From Streptomyces rimosus subsp. rimosus (GTDB lineage Bacteria; Actinomycetota; Actinomycetes; Streptomycetales; Streptomycetaceae), in contig NZ_JOCQ01000025.1 of NCBI RefSeq assembly GCF_000720725.1, positions 1 through 64,000 on the forward strand: a stretch of DNA of 64,000 nucleotides. Direction: 5' to 3'. This document shows, one piece after another, positions 40,623-49,967 of this stretch (within the stretch, counting starts at the first letter, position 1; the number at the start of each line of letters is the position of its first letter). The position numbers were made by a program, and so were the translations under genes. The notes beneath the pieces were generated by a model, which did not search any database, was not told where the DNA came from, and worked only from the letters and a program-made list of their open reading frames with translations.

Positions 40623-42481
40623 GCGCGCGCTCCTTCGGAGGGGTCGGCAGGATCATCGGCGGAGTCGGTGCGCTTCGCCGCGTTCTCGGGGCCGGTGGGG
40701 GCGGGTTTCTTCTCGTCGGCGGCCGGGGCCGGGGTGGGGACCGGCTTGGCGGTCGCGTCCGTATCCGTACCCGAGTCGGAGTCCGTGGTCGCGTCCGTAT
40801 CCGTACCCGGGTCGGAGTCCGTGGCCGCCTCCGCCGCCACCGGCGCCTCCGGCTCCAGGGCCGCGGCCAGGTCCGCCAGTTCCTCCGGCAGGCGGGCGGA
40901 CTCGCTGCGGCCCAGGCCCGCCATCTCGACGACGGTCACGCCGTCGGCGCCGCGTACGGCCCGTACCCACACCCGGCGGCGCTGGATGAACAGCGAGCCG
41001 GCCAGGCCGGCCAGGATGGCGATCGCGCCGATCAGGGCGAGGCCGTTGCCGGGCTGGTGGGAGACCTGGAAGGTGGCCCACTGCTTGACGCCGACGAACT
41101 TGATGCTGCCGTCGCCGCCGGGGAGCCGCAGGCTCTCGCCGGGCTTCATCATCTGGGCGACGGCGCGGCCGTCCTGCTTGTACTGCTTGAGGTTCTTCTT
41201 CTCCAGCTGGTACACGCTCTGCGGCAGCCCGGAGTCCACGCCGAGGTCGCCGTGGTAGGCGGTCAGCGTCAGCCGCGGGTTGTCCAGCGCGGGGAACGTG
41301 GAGAACATCGAGCCCGAGCCCTTGCCGCCGTACGTCGGCACGAAGAAGCCGGAGAAGCCGAGCTGGTTGCGCTTGCCTGCCGCGGTCTGCGCGTTGGGCA
41401 CCTTGACCACACCGGTGGAGGTGTAGTTCTGCATGTCCTGCGGCAGGAACGGCACCGCGCCGCTGTAGACCTTCTTGCCGCGGCCGTCGGTGACCTCGAC
41501 GACCGGCGCGTAGCCGTGCGAGAGCAGGAAGATCTTGGAGTCGGCGATCTCCAGCGGGTGGTTGACCTCGATCTTGCCCTGGTGCTCCTGGCCGTCCGCG
41601 CCCTGGAAGTACGAGATGTTGGCGCGGAACTCGCGCGGGGTGCCCTTCTGGGGGCCGGTGCGCTCGTAGGACGCGTCGAAGCTCTTGAGGGAGAAGCCGA
41701 ACGGTTCGAGGTCGTCGGTGTCGTAGAAGGCACCGGACTTGAAGTTGTCGTACTGGGTGAGGCTGTTCGCGAAGCCGTCGCCCTCGACCACCAGCTTGCC
41801 GCCCTCGGACTTCCACAGGCTGCCGACGGCGACCGCGACCAGGATCACGATCAGCGAGACGTGGAAGACCAGGTTGCCCGCCTCGCGCAGGTACCCCTTC
41901 TCGGCGGCGACCGCGTCATCGACGGTGTGGGCGCGGAAGCGGCGCTTCTTCAGCAGGCGCTGGGCGGCGCCGAGCACCTCGTCGGGCGCCCGGTCCGTAC
42001 GCCAGGTCGTGTACGCGGGCAGCCGGGTCAGCCGGCGGGGGGCGCGCGGCGGGCGGCTGCGCAGCTGGCCGACGAACTGCCACGAGCGCGGCACGATGCA
42101 GCCGATCAGCGAGATGAACAGCAGCAGGTAGATCGCGGAGAACCACACCGAGCTGTAGACGTGGAACAGGCCCAGCTTGTCGTACAGCGGCGCCAGCGTC
42201 GGGTGGTCGGTGCGGAACTGCTCGACCTTGGTGGGGTCGATGCTGGTCTGCGGGACCAGCGAGCCGGGGATGGCGCCCAGCGAGAGCAGGAACAGCAGGA
42301 TCAGCGCGACCCGCATCGAGGTCAGCTGCCGCCAGAACCAGCGGGCCCAGCCGATCGGTCCGAGGGACGGCAGGGAGACCTCCCCGGCCGCCTCTTCCTC
42401 GGGCGCGGTGGACAGCTGCGAGCCCGCGGCGCCGACCTCGGCGTCGTCGGCGTCGCGGGGGGTGTCGGTCTTGGAGGCCAT
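40619..42481 (-). CDS. resB: cytochrome c biogenesis protein ResB
   Basis: 620 residues. Three N-terminal membrane segments (FWRQLTSMRVALILLFLLSL, SAIYLLLFISLIGCIVPRSW, LVFHVSLIVILVAVAVGSLW) lead to a large extracytoplasmic domain and a fourth segment (GLALIGAIAILAGLAGSLFI). It is a partner of CcsB in system II. The long C-terminal tail of Asp/Thr and Pro repeats (TDSDSGTDTDATAK) looks disordered. ATG 42481, 3 bp after the ccdA stop. Confidence 0.94.
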   Translation of the reverse strand: MASKTDTPRDADDAEVGAAGSQLSTAPEEEAAGEVSLPSLGPIGWARWFWRQLTSMRVALILLFLLSLGAIPGSLVPQTSIDPTKVEQFRTDHPTLAPLYDKLGLFHVYSSVWFSAIYLLLFISLIGCIVPRSWQFVGQLRSRPPRAPRRLTRLPAYTTWRTDRAPDEVLGAAQRLLKKRRFRAHTVDDAVAAEKGYLREAGNLVFHVSLIVILVAVAVGSLWKSEGGKLVVEGDGFANSLTQYDNFKSGAFYDTDDLEPFGFSLKSFDASYERTGPQKGTPREFRANISYFQGADGQEHQGKIEVNHPLEIADSKIFLLSHGYAPVVEVTDGRGKKVYSGAVPFLPQDMQNYTSTGVVKVPNAQTAAGKRNQLGFSGFFVPTYGGKGSGSMFSTFPALDNPRLTLTAYHGDLGVDSGLPQSVYQLEKKNLKQYKQDGRAVAQMMKPGESLRLPGGDGSIKFVGVKQWATFQVSHQPGNGLALIGAIAILAGLAGSLFIQRRRVWVRAVRGADGVTVVEMAGLGRSESARLPEELADLAAALEPEAPVAAEAATDSDPGTDTDATTDSDSGTDTDATAKPVPTPAPAADEKKPAPTGPENAAKRTDSADDPADPSEGARA

Positions 42482-42484
42482 CAA

Positions 42485-43246
42485 TCAGATCCCTGGGGTG
42501 AAGCTGCTGGTCCAGCTCTGCAGGCCGGACATCATGTCGGCCCATACGCCGGTGAGGAGCAGGACGCCGAGCGCGACCATCATGCCGCCGCCGAGGCGCA
42601 TCACCCACACATAGTGGCGTTTGACCCAGCCGAAGGCGCCCAGCGCCTTGCGGAAGGCGAGGGCGACGAAGACGAACGGCAGGCCCAGTCCCAGACAGTA
42701 GGCCACGGTCAGCAGGGCGCCGCGGCCGGCACTGGCCTGGTTGAGGGCGAGCGAGCTGACCGCGGTGAGCGTCGGGCCCAGGCACGGTGTCCAGCCGACG
42801 CCGAAGAGCACGCCGAGCACCGGCGCGCCGGCCAGGCCCATGGCGGGCTTCTTGTGGAAGCGCAGCTCGCGCTGGCCGAAGTTCTTCAGGACGCCCGCGA
42901 AGGCCAGCCCGAGCAGGATCATCAGGGCGCCGAGGACCTTGTTGATCAGGTCCTGGTAGTCCTGGAGCACCGTGCCGAAGTAGCCGAAGAGCGCGCCGCC
43001 GGAGACGAAGACGGCGGTGAAGCCGAGGACGAAGAGGGAGGCGCCGGCCAGCATCCGGCCGCGCTTGGCCTCGGCGAGGTCCGCTCCGGTCACGCCCGTG
43101 ACGTAGGACATGTAGCCGGGTACGAGCGGCAGCACGCAGGGCGAGAAGAAGGAGACCAGGCCGCCGAGGAGGGCGACGGGCACGGCGAGCAGCAGCGCGC
43201 CCGAGGTGATGGTGGCGGCGGGGCCGGTGGCGGCGAGGGGGATCAC
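42485..43246 (-). CDS. ccdA: CcdA thiol-disulfide transmembrane transporter
   Basis: 253-residue DsbD-type membrane protein with six segments and a Cys pair: FFSPCVLPLVPGYMSYV and GVGWTPCLGPTLTAV. It moves reducing equivalents outward to ResA and so keeps the CXXCH motif of apocytochrome c reduced. GTG start. The stop is 3 bp from resB, and the resA stop is 4 bp away, so it sits inside the operon. Confidence 0.96.
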   Translation of the reverse strand: MIPLAATGPAATITSGALLLAVPVALLGGLVSFFSPCVLPLVPGYMSYVTGVTGADLAEAKRGRMLAGASLFVLGFTAVFVSGGALFGYFGTVLQDYQDLINKVLGALMILLGLAFAGVLKNFGQRELRFHKKPAMGLAGAPVLGVLFGVGWTPCLGPTLTAVSSLALNQASAGRGALLTVAYCLGLGLPFVFVALAFRKALGAFGWVKRHYVWVMRLGGGMMVALGVLLLTGVWADMMSGLQSWTSSFTPGI

Positions 43247-43250
43247 GTGA

Positions 43251-43865
43251 TCACTTCTCGTCGATCAGCGGCTTGAGCATCTTGTTCAGCTCCTCCTCGC
43301 CGAGCGGGCCGATGGACCGCGCGGCGATCCTTCCCTGCCGGTCGACGGCGATGGTGGAGGGGATCGCCTGCGGGTTGAGGCTGCCCTTGGGGAAGCGCAG
43401 CATCAGCTTGCCGGTCGGGTCGAACAGGCTCGGGTACGGCACCTTGTGCTGTTCCTCGAAGCTGACCGCCTGGGACTTCTGCGAGTCGCGGGTGTTGATG
43501 CCGACGAACTGGACGCCCCGGTCCTTGGTCTCGTTCGCGACCTTGGCGAAGTTGGGGGCCTCGGCGATGCAGGGGGCGCACCACGATCCCCAGACGTTGA
43601 GGACGACGACCTTGCCCTTGTAGTCCGCGATGTCCAGCTTGGCACCCTGGGTGGTTTCGCCGGAGATCTCGGGTACGGGTTTGCGGTCGGCCTTCGCGAC
43701 CCGCTCGACGCCGTCCTTGCCCTCGACGAACTGGGTCTGCTCGGAGCCGCCCGAGCGGCCCTCGCCGCAGGCAGCGAGCGTCAGCGCCGCGAGCGCGGCG
43801 CCCGTGGCGAACAGGGCGGTGCGGCGATGACTGGCGAGTCGTCGGGGGACGCGGCAGGCACTCAT
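43251..43865 (-). CDS. resA: ResA/TlpA thioredoxin-like lipoprotein
   Basis: 204 residues. The lipobox LAAC is near residues 30-33 after a basic signal region. The thioredoxin fold carries the active site WGSWCAPCIAEAP with Cys 96 and 99. It reduces apocytochrome c haem-site disulfides outside the membrane. First gene of the resA-ccdA-resB-ccsB operon; ATG start (MSACRVPRR). Confidence 0.94.
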   Translation of the reverse strand: MSACRVPRRLASHRRTALFATGAALAALTLAACGEGRSGGSEQTQFVEGKDGVERVAKADRKPVPEISGETTQGAKLDIADYKGKVVVLNVWGSWCAPCIAEAPNFAKVANETKDRGVQFVGINTRDSQKSQAVSFEEQHKVPYPSLFDPTGKLMLRFPKGSLNPQAIPSTIAVDRQGRIAARSIGPLGEEELNKMLKPLIDEK

Positions 43866-44027
43866 GTGAAAAGTTTCGCATGGGGCGGTTACGGATCTTC
43901 CGCACCCCCCTCGCCGGGCCCGTGTCCGTCGTGTCCGGGCACGTCAGCGGGGTCTCACCGGTACGGGTACGGGCCGGAGCGCGCGGCCCCGGCCCGTACC
44001 CGTGCGCGTCTCAGGCCCCCGAGCGGC

Positions 44028-45245
44028 TCAGGCCCCCGACAGGAACGCCTTCCAGCCGCCGGCCGGCTTCTGGCCCACGCCCATGCCCTGGAGCTTGGTG
44101 ACGACCTTGGGGTCCTGCGCGTCCAGCCAGTCGGTGAACTGGCGGAAGGAGACCAGCCGCACGTCCTTGCGCTTCTCGTCGGCGATGTGCTTCAGCGCCT
44201 CCTCGACGGCGTCCATGTAGATGCCGCCGTTCCACTGCTCGAAGTGGTTGCCGACGAACAGCGGCGCGCGGTTGGTCTCGTAGGCCCGCTCGAAGCCCTT
44301 GATGTAGGCGCCGGTGGCCTCCTTGCGCCAGCCCGGGTAGTTGGCGGGCGGGCCCTTGGTGGAGTTCTTCGACTGGTTGGCGAGGATGTTGTAGTCCATC
44401 GAGAGGACCTCGAAGCGGTGCCCGGGGAACGGTATCTGCTGGAGCGGGAAGTCCCACAGGCCCATCTTCTTCTTCGGCCAGCGCTGTACGCCGCCCGGCG
44501 AGCTGGCGTCGTAGCGCCAGCCCAGCTTCTTGGCGGTGGGCAGCAGGTTGTCCTGGCCGAGCAGGCACGGCGTACGGCCGCCGACCAGCTCCTTCTTGTA
44601 GTCGAACGGCAGCGGCTCCAGGTCGGTGAAGCCGGTGTTCGTGCGCCACTTCGTGACGAAGTCCATGGCCTGGTCGATCTCGGACTGCCACTGGGCCGGG
44701 GTCCAGTGCTTGACCGAGGTGCGGGCCTCGCCGCAGAAATGCCCGTTGAAGTGGGTGCCGATCTCGTGGCCCTCCAGCCACGCCTCCCGCACGTTCTGCA
44801 GCGTCGCCTTGATGTGCTCGTCGGAGAGGTAGCCGATGTCGGAGGCGCCGACCTTGTTGTTCGGGGGGCGGTAGAGGTGCTTCTTGGACTCCGGGAGGCA
44901 GTACAGCCCGGAGAGGAAGAAGGTCATCGCCGCGTTGTGGTCCTTGGCCAGCTTGCGGAAGCGCGGGAAGAGGCCGTTGCCGACCTCTCCCGCACCGTCC
45001 CACGAGAAGATCACGAACTGCGGCGGGGTCTCCCCCGGTTCCAGCCGGCGCGGTTTGTCCGGCTGGTGGGGCTGCGGACCGGCGTCGGCCGTGGAGCCGT
45101 CGCCGATCGGCTTGGCCTTCGCCCGTACGGTGTTCTTGCCTCCGCCGGGCTCGGAACCGGAGCCGGAGGAGCAGCCCGCGACGCCGAGCGCCGCGGCCGC
45201 ACCCACTCCCATGCCCAGCAGGTTCCGCCGACTGATCGCGCGCAT
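44028..45245 (-). CDS. polysaccharide deacetylase-like lipoprotein
   Basis: 405 residues. A twin-Arg signal (ISRRNLLGMGVGAAAALGV) followed by lipobox VAGC suggests Tat export and a lipid anchor. The domain resembles CE4 polysaccharide deacetylases: FSWDGAGEVGN, MTFFLSGLYCLPE and LEGHEIGTHFNGHFCG, where the HxxxH-type metal motif appears as THFNGHF. The ATG at 45245 (MRAISRRN) is preferred. The promoter region is unusually AT-rich. It may act on peptidoglycan or exopolysaccharide. Confidence 0.82.
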   Translation of the reverse strand: MRAISRRNLLGMGVGAAAALGVAGCSSGSGSEPGGGKNTVRAKAKPIGDGSTADAGPQPHQPDKPRRLEPGETPPQFVIFSWDGAGEVGNGLFPRFRKLAKDHNAAMTFFLSGLYCLPESKKHLYRPPNNKVGASDIGYLSDEHIKATLQNVREAWLEGHEIGTHFNGHFCGEARTSVKHWTPAQWQSEIDQAMDFVTKWRTNTGFTDLEPLPFDYKKELVGGRTPCLLGQDNLLPTAKKLGWRYDASSPGGVQRWPKKKMGLWDFPLQQIPFPGHRFEVLSMDYNILANQSKNSTKGPPANYPGWRKEATGAYIKGFERAYETNRAPLFVGNHFEQWNGGIYMDAVEEALKHIADEKRKDVRLVSFRQFTDWLDAQDPKVVTKLQGMGVGQKPAGGWKAFLSGA

Positions 45246-45279
45246 ACCGTCGTCCCATCCGTACTCGTCACACTCAATA

Positions 45280-45366
45280 TCCGTATAAACGGACATGGAG
45301 TAAGAGGTTCTGGCGAACACGGAGGTTCCGGGCTATTAGTGCAAATTCATTATTTTACTTTTTATT
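45280..45366. promoter_or_regulatory. AT-rich promoter region with a palindrome
   Basis: A run from about 45336 to 45366 is nearly all A/T in otherwise GC-rich DNA. Nearer the gene, TCCGTATAAACGGA (45280-45293) is an inverted repeat. Together they look like a promoter with operator, or a target for an AT-binding nucleoid protein such as Lsr2, for the deacetylase gene. Confidence 0.5.
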
Positions 45367-45430
45367 GATCTCGCGTAACACCGGTCCCTCGCGTCCCTCA
45401 CGCAACAGGATGCGAGAAACCGGCTGGAGG

Positions 45431-46120
45431 TTACGCCCCGGCGGCCTTGGATTTCCCCGCCTGCGGCCTGGCGCCCGCCCGCAGGTGCGCCGGCACCAGA
45501 TCGAGCGCCGGCTCGGTGTACCCCACCGAAATGATCTTGTCGCCGCGGAAGGTGAACGAGGTCAGCGAGGCGAGCGTGCACTGCCGCTTGCGCGGGTCGT
45601 GCCACAGCCGCCGCCGCTCCGCGAAGCTGCGCACGACCCAGATCGGCAGCTGGTGGCTGACCGCCACCGCCTCGTGCCCGCGGGCCGCGTCGCGCGCCGC
45701 GCCGAGCGCCGCCATCATCCGTACGACCTGCTCCAGATACGGCTCGCCCCACGACGGCCGGAACGGGTTGGTCAGGTACTTCCAGTTCCCCGGCTTCTTC
45801 AGCGCGCCGTCGCCGACCCCGAAGGTCTTGCCCTCGAAGACGTTGGCCGCCTCTATCAGCCGCTCGTCCGTGGCCAGGTCGAGGCCGTGCGCCTTGGCGA
45901 TCGGCGTCGCGGTCTCCTGCGCCCGCTCCAGCGGGGACGCCACGACGTGCGTGACGTCCCGCCCCGCCAGGTGCTCGGCCACCCGGTCGGCCATCCGCCG
46001 GCCCAGCTCGGAGAGGTGGTAGCCGGGCCGCCGCCCGTACAGCACGCCCTCGGGGTTGTGCACCTCGCCGTGTCGCATCAGGTGGACAACGGTGATGTCT
46101 TCGCTGCTCATGTCACCCAT
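45431..46120 (-). CDS. histidine phosphatase family protein
   Basis: About 229 residues of the phosphoglycerate-mutase-like branch. The catalytic motif is VVHLMRHGEVHNPEG, with a second catalytic His in AVSHQLPIWVV. The start may be ATG 46120 or ATG 46111. It follows hemL by 29 bp in the same direction and is likely co-transcribed with it. Substrate unknown. Confidence 0.9.
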   Translation of the reverse strand: MGDMSSEDITVVHLMRHGEVHNPEGVLYGRRPGYHLSELGRRMADRVAEHLAGRDVTHVVASPLERAQETATPIAKAHGLDLATDERLIEAANVFEGKTFGVGDGALKKPGNWKYLTNPFRPSWGEPYLEQVVRMMAALGAARDAARGHEAVAVSHQLPIWVVRSFAERRRLWHDPRKRQCTLASLTSFTFRGDKIISVGYTEPALDLVPAHLRAGARPQAGKSKAAGA

Positions 46121-46149
46121 CTTCCGGTCCGTCCCGCCGTACGCCCCGC

Positions 46150-47457
46150 TCACGCGGTCGCTTCGGCGGCGGCCCGCGCGGCCGACGGCAGGGCCGCGGC
46201 GATCCGCTCGATCGCCCGCTCGTCGTGCGCGGTCGAGACGAACCAGGACTCGAACGCGGACGGCGGCAGGTACACGCCCTGGGCGAGCATCGAGTGGAAG
46301 AAGGCGGTGAAGCGGAAGGCCTCCTGCGCCTTGGCGCCGTCGTAGTCGGTCACCTCCCGGTCGGTGAAGAAGACCGAGAACATGTTGCCCGCGACCTGGA
46401 GGCGGTGCGCCACGCCGGCCTTGCTCAGGGCGTCGGTGACCAGCCCGCGGACCTCCGCCGAGACCGCGTCGACCTTCTCGTACGCCGCCGCGTCCAGCAG
46501 CTTGAGCTGGGCGACGCCGGCGGCGGTGGCGACCGGGTTACCGGACAGGGTGCCCGCCTGGTAGACCGGGCCGGCCGGGGCGAGGTGGGCCATCACGTCG
46601 GCGCGCCCGCCGAAGGCCGCGGCCGGGAAGCCGCCGCCCATGACCTTGCCGAAGGTCATCAGGTCGGGCCGGACGCCGTCGATGCCGTACCAGCCGGTGC
46701 GGCTGACCCGGAAGCCGGTCATGACCTCGTCGGAGATGTAGAGCGCGCCGTTGTCGGCGCACAGGTCCTTCAGGCCCTGGTTGAAGCCGGGCAGCGGCGG
46801 GACGACGCCCATGTTGCCGGCCGCCGCCTCGGTGATCACACAGGCGATCTCGCCGGGGTGCGCGGCGAAGGCGGCCCGTACGGCCTCGATGTCGTTGTAC
46901 GGCAGCACGATCGTGTCCCCGGCCTGCGCGCCCGTGACACCGGGGGTGTCCGGCAGCCCCAAGGTCGCGACGCCGGAGCCGGCCGCGGCCAGCAGCGCGT
47001 CCACGTGCCCGTGGTAGCAGCCGGCGAACTTCACGACCTTGGCGCGGCCGGTGTAGCCGCGCGCCAGGCGGATGGCGGACATGGTGGCCTCGGTGCCGGA
47101 GGAGACCAGCCGCACCTGCTCGACCGGGTCGATCCGGTCCACGATCTGCTCGGCCAGCTCGACCTCGCCCTCGCCGGGCGTGCCGAAGGAGGTGCCGCGG
47201 GCGACGGCCTCCTGGACGGCGGCGGTCACCTCGGGGTGGGCGTGCCCGAGGATCATCGGGCCCCACGAGCACACGAGGTCGACATACTCGCGGCCGTCGG
47301 CGTCGGTGAGGTACGGACCGGTACCGGACACCATGAACCGGGGCGAACCGCCCACCGCGCGGAACGCGCGCACGGGGGAGTTCACCCCGCCCGGCGTCAC
47401 AACGGCCGCGCGGTCGAAGAGCGTCTGCGAAACTGGGGCTTCATAGGGAAAAGGCAC
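46150..47457 (-). CDS. hemL: glutamate-1-semialdehyde 2,1-aminomutase
   Basis: 435-residue PLP aminotransferase of type III. Family segments: VTPGGVNSPVRAFRAVGGSP, SSGTEATMSAIRLARG, CYHGHVDALL and the Schiff-base Lys in LMTFGKVMGGGFPAAAFGG. It makes 5-aminolevulinate from glutamate-1-semialdehyde for haem. The GTG at 47457 (VPFPYEAPV) gives normal length; the upstream frame is not conserved. The nearby cytochrome c maturation operon uses the same product pathway. Confidence 0.96.
   Translation of the reverse strand: MPFPYEAPVSQTLFDRAAVVTPGGVNSPVRAFRAVGGSPRFMVSGTGPYLTDADGREYVDLVCSWGPMILGHAHPEVTAAVQEAVARGTSFGTPGEGEVELAEQIVDRIDPVEQVRLVSSGTEATMSAIRLARGYTGRAKVVKFAGCYHGHVDALLAAAGSGVATLGLPDTPGVTGAQAGDTIVLPYNDIEAVRAAFAAHPGEIACVITEAAAGNMGVVPPLPGFNQGLKDLCADNGALYISDEVMTGFRVSRTGWYGIDGVRPDLMTFGKVMGGGFPAAAFGGRADVMAHLAPAGPVYQAGTLSGNPVATAAGVAQLKLLDAAAYEKVDAVSAEVRGLVTDALSKAGVAHRLQVAGNMFSVFFTDREVTDYDGAKAQEAFRFTAFFHSMLAQGVYLPPSAFESWFVSTAHDERAIERIAAALPSAARAAAEATA
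47423..47439. repeat. 17-bp direct repeat near the hemL start, copy 1
   Basis: GTCTGCGAAACTGGGGC, inside the first codons of hemL. It matches GTCTGCAAAACTGGGGC at 47569-47585 except for one base. The second copy lies about 110 bp upstream of the hemL start. Confidence 0.5.
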
Positions 47458-47568
47458 TGTGATCCTGACCTGCACAAACGTAGGAAGGGGCGACGGCTTG
47501 CGGCGGCACCCGGACTGACAACGAAGCGGGAATCCCCTCGCTCTCGACCAGGTGTCAGACCCCGCGAG

Positions 47569-47585
47569 TCTGCAAAACTGGGGCA
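47569..47585. repeat. 17-bp direct repeat near the hemL start, copy 2
   Basis: GTCTGCAAAACTGGGGC, one base different from the copy at 47423-47439. It lies upstream of hemL in the likely leader or promoter region. The rest of 47458-47841 shows no other gene. Confidence 0.5.
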
Positions 47586-47841
47586 ACGTACGAGTAAGTC
47601 ACGCAAGCAATGGTCTCAGAGGCGCACGGGGGCGCGCGGCGGGGCGTTTCACGCGCCGGTGACGGGGGAGGTCTCTGAGACGATGATCGGGTTGCGCGGC
47701 TGGGGCTGCGAGTGGTCGGGTGGAGATATGCATCGCGGTGGCGAACTGGGCGAGGGCACCGATGACCGGGGACCTGAGCGCGCCCAGCGGGGCCGCCACC
47801 GGCGCGAGGAGACCAAGGGCGGGGGAAGCAGAGGCGGCCGC

Positions 47842-48279
47842 ATGGGGGTGACGTACAAGTACTTCGGCGCGCCGAACGGTGCCACGGCGGCGCGGGTGCC
47901 GATCTCGATGCGGCCGGAGGAGCTGGGCGGCGACGAGCTCGGCATGGGCGGCATGTTCACGAAGATCAAACCGGAGACGATGGCCGCGATGGTCCTCACC
48001 GGTATAGAAGGCATACCGCTGCACAAGGTCCCCCCGCTGGAACTGGTCGTCCTCCACCCCGACTACGCCGTCGTCAAACTCCCCATGACGGTCGTCGACC
48101 CGCTGCGCGGCGTCGGCGAAGAGTCGGTCGGCGCCGCGGCCTTCATCTGGTCCACGGTCCCCGACCGCGGCGGCCCCCGCGACGCCTTCACCGTCTACCA
48201 GCTGCTCCACGAGTGGCAGGACTTCTCCCACCGGCTGCACGAGGCGGGGCATCAGGCGTACTGCCTGGTGTGGCCGTGA
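47842..48279 (+). CDS. conserved hypothetical protein next to hemL
   Basis: 145 residues from ATG 47842 (MGVTYKYFGAPNG), which has AGAGG upstream. A longer frame starts at ATG 47728. The body has MRPEELGGDELGMGGMFTKI, LVVLHPDYAVVKLPMTVVD and YQLLHEWQDFSHRLHEAGHQ. It looks like a compact soluble protein without metal motifs. I cannot name a family. It is divergent from hemL. Confidence 0.7.
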   Translation: MGVTYKYFGAPNGATAARVPISMRPEELGGDELGMGGMFTKIKPETMAAMVLTGIEGIPLHKVPPLELVVLHPDYAVVKLPMTVVDPLRGVGEESVGAAAFIWSTVPDRGGPRDAFTVYQLLHEWQDFSHRLHEAGHQAYCLVWP

Positions 48280-48341
48280 CGCGCGCGATCCGCTGAAGGG
48301 GCGGCCGGGGCCGGGTGGCCCCGGCCGCGTACCGTGCGCCC

Positions 48342-49196
48342 ATGGCCTTACGACAGCGCACCCGCACCGCAGTACTCACCCCCGCTGCCCCGCCCCGCCT
48401 GACCGGCGGCCACCGTACGGACGCGTACGTGGAGATCGGCTCGCTGACCAAAGTGCTCACCGGGACGGCGCTGGACCGGCTGGCGGCGGACGGCGTGCTG
48501 TCGCCGGACGACCCGGTGGAGCGCTGGCTCGACGCGCCCCGCGGCACCGGCATCACCCTGCGCCACCTGGCGGAGCACACATCGGGCCTGCCGCGGCTGC
48601 CACCGCTGTTCCTACCGCGCCGCGACCCGTACCGCCGCTTCGACGCGGCCGCGCTGCGCTCCCTCGTCGGCCGCCTCGACACGCTGGCCACCACGGCCCC
48701 CGGCACCGCCGAGGAGTACTCCAACTTCGGTTACGCCGTCCTCGGCGCCGCGCTGGCCGCTGCCGCCGGGGAGCCGTACGAGCAGGTCGTACAGCGCCGC
48801 GTGCTCGACCCGCTGGGCATCCAGGAGATGACCGCCCGGCCGCCCGCCGAGCGGCGGCTGACCGGCACCAGCCGGTGGGGGCGGCCACGTGCCCCATGGG
48901 CGACGGACGGCGCGGTGCTGCCCGCCGGAGGCTACTGGGCCACGCTTCCGGCCGTCGCCGAACTGGTCCGCGGGCTGCTGGTCGACCAGGTGCTGGGGCC
49001 ACCGGCGCTGACCTGGCGTCAGAACGGGGCGTTGATATGGCACAACGGGGGCACCCGCGACGCGCAGGTCTTCGCCGGGCTGCACCGCGAGAACCGTACG
49101 TGGGTGGTCGTGCACTGCCTCGACGCCGGGCCGGACGAGGCCGACCGTGCCGGGGTGCGGCTGCTGAGGGACGGGAAGGCGGACGCCGGGCGGTAG
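48342..49196 (+). CDS. serine hydrolase (class C beta-lactamase-like)
   Basis: About 284 residues of the beta-lactamase/DD-peptidase-like family. The SxxK motif is SLTK (about residue 37-40) and the YxN motif is YSNFGYAV (about 130). The C-terminal region has a WHNGGT motif where a KTG-type box is expected. There is no signal peptide, so it is probably cytoplasmic. ATG start; weak ribosome site. Could be an esterase or a peptidase. Confidence 0.85.
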   Translation: MALRQRTRTAVLTPAAPPRLTGGHRTDAYVEIGSLTKVLTGTALDRLAADGVLSPDDPVERWLDAPRGTGITLRHLAEHTSGLPRLPPLFLPRRDPYRRFDAAALRSLVGRLDTLATTAPGTAEEYSNFGYAVLGAALAAAAGEPYEQVVQRRVLDPLGIQEMTARPPAERRLTGTSRWGRPRAPWATDGAVLPAGGYWATLPAVAELVRGLLVDQVLGPPALTWRQNGALIWHNGGTRDAQVFAGLHRENRTWVVVHCLDAGPDEADRAGVRLLRDGKADAGR

Positions 49197-49400
49197 GTGA
49201 CGGGGTGGTGGTGCGGTGCCGTCAGCACCGTCGCGGGTGATGGCGCCTCACCTCGCTCCCGTAGCGGGGCCGTCGGTCACCCGTGCCGTCCGGATCGCTC
49301 ACGCACGCTGTTCGGGCCACGCGCCCCGCACTACGCTTGAGGGGCAGCCCGAGTCCCCGGCAGCGTGGCAGTCCAGTCCGCACCGAGGAGGCGCGTGGTG

Positions 49401-49913
49401 ATGGCAGACCCCGGAACATCCCTCGACTCCCCGCGCGTCGGCGCGGTGGGTTCGCGGGTGCCGCCGCCCCGGTCCCGTGCCCGGTGCGGACCGCAGCGGA
49501 CGCCGGTGGCGGACGGCCAGCCGCAGCGCCGGCCGGACGCGGCGCCCCCGGCCGAGGGTGCGGACCCGGACTTCGCGGTCCTCATCGTGCGCGGGCGGAT
49601 GGATCTGGCCACCCTGCCCACCCTGCGCGAGAGACTGCGGCGCCTGCCCCGTGCCCCGGGCAGCCTGTTGATCGTCGACCTGTCCGAGGTCACCGTCTGC
49701 TGCCCGCTCGCCCTCGGCCCGCTCGTCGCCGCGGCCCGGCGGGCCCGCTCCCAGGGCGGTGACCTGCGACTGGTCCTGCCGAGTCCCGCCGCCCGCGCGG
49801 CGTTGCAGGCCAGTGGGCTGAACCGGCTGCTGCCGGTCTTCCCCGGCCTGGACACCGCGACCGGGACCGCCGCCGTCGGCCCGCCCGGCCCGCCCGAGGG
49901 GGCCGCCGCTTAG
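49401..49913 (+). CDS. STAS domain anti-sigma factor antagonist
   Basis: About 170 residues. The first 60 are Pro/Arg-rich; the rest is a STAS fold: FAVLIVRGRMDLATLPTLRE, LLIVDLSEVTVCCPLALGPL, GGDLRLVLPSPAARAALQAS. In place of the usual DSSG-type phosphorylated Ser there is TVCCPLAL, so classical phosphoswitching may be lost. ATG 49401 with GAGGAGG upstream. Partner unknown. Confidence 0.82.
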   Translation: MADPGTSLDSPRVGAVGSRVPPPRSRARCGPQRTPVADGQPQRRPDAAPPAEGADPDFAVLIVRGRMDLATLPTLRERLRRLPRAPGSLLIVDLSEVTVCCPLALGPLVAAARRARSQGGDLRLVLPSPAARAALQASGLNRLLPVFPGLDTATGTAAVGPPGPPEGAAA

Positions 49914-49914
49914 G

Positions 49915-49939
49915 GAAGCGTTCCGGGCGGAACGCTCCC
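49915..49939. terminator. hairpin after the STAS gene
   Basis: AGCGTTCCG (49917-49925) pairs with CGGAACGCT (49928-49936) around GG. It sits between the STAS gene and the small membrane protein gene and may terminate or attenuate. Confidence 0.6.
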
Positions 49940-49967
49940 GGCCCGAGCCGCTCGTGGGAGGTGCGCG

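Noticed and set aside
47458..47600. N-terminal extension of HemL to 47586
   Set aside because: The extra residues are Arg/Cys-rich and unlike HemL; the GTG at 47457 gives normal length.
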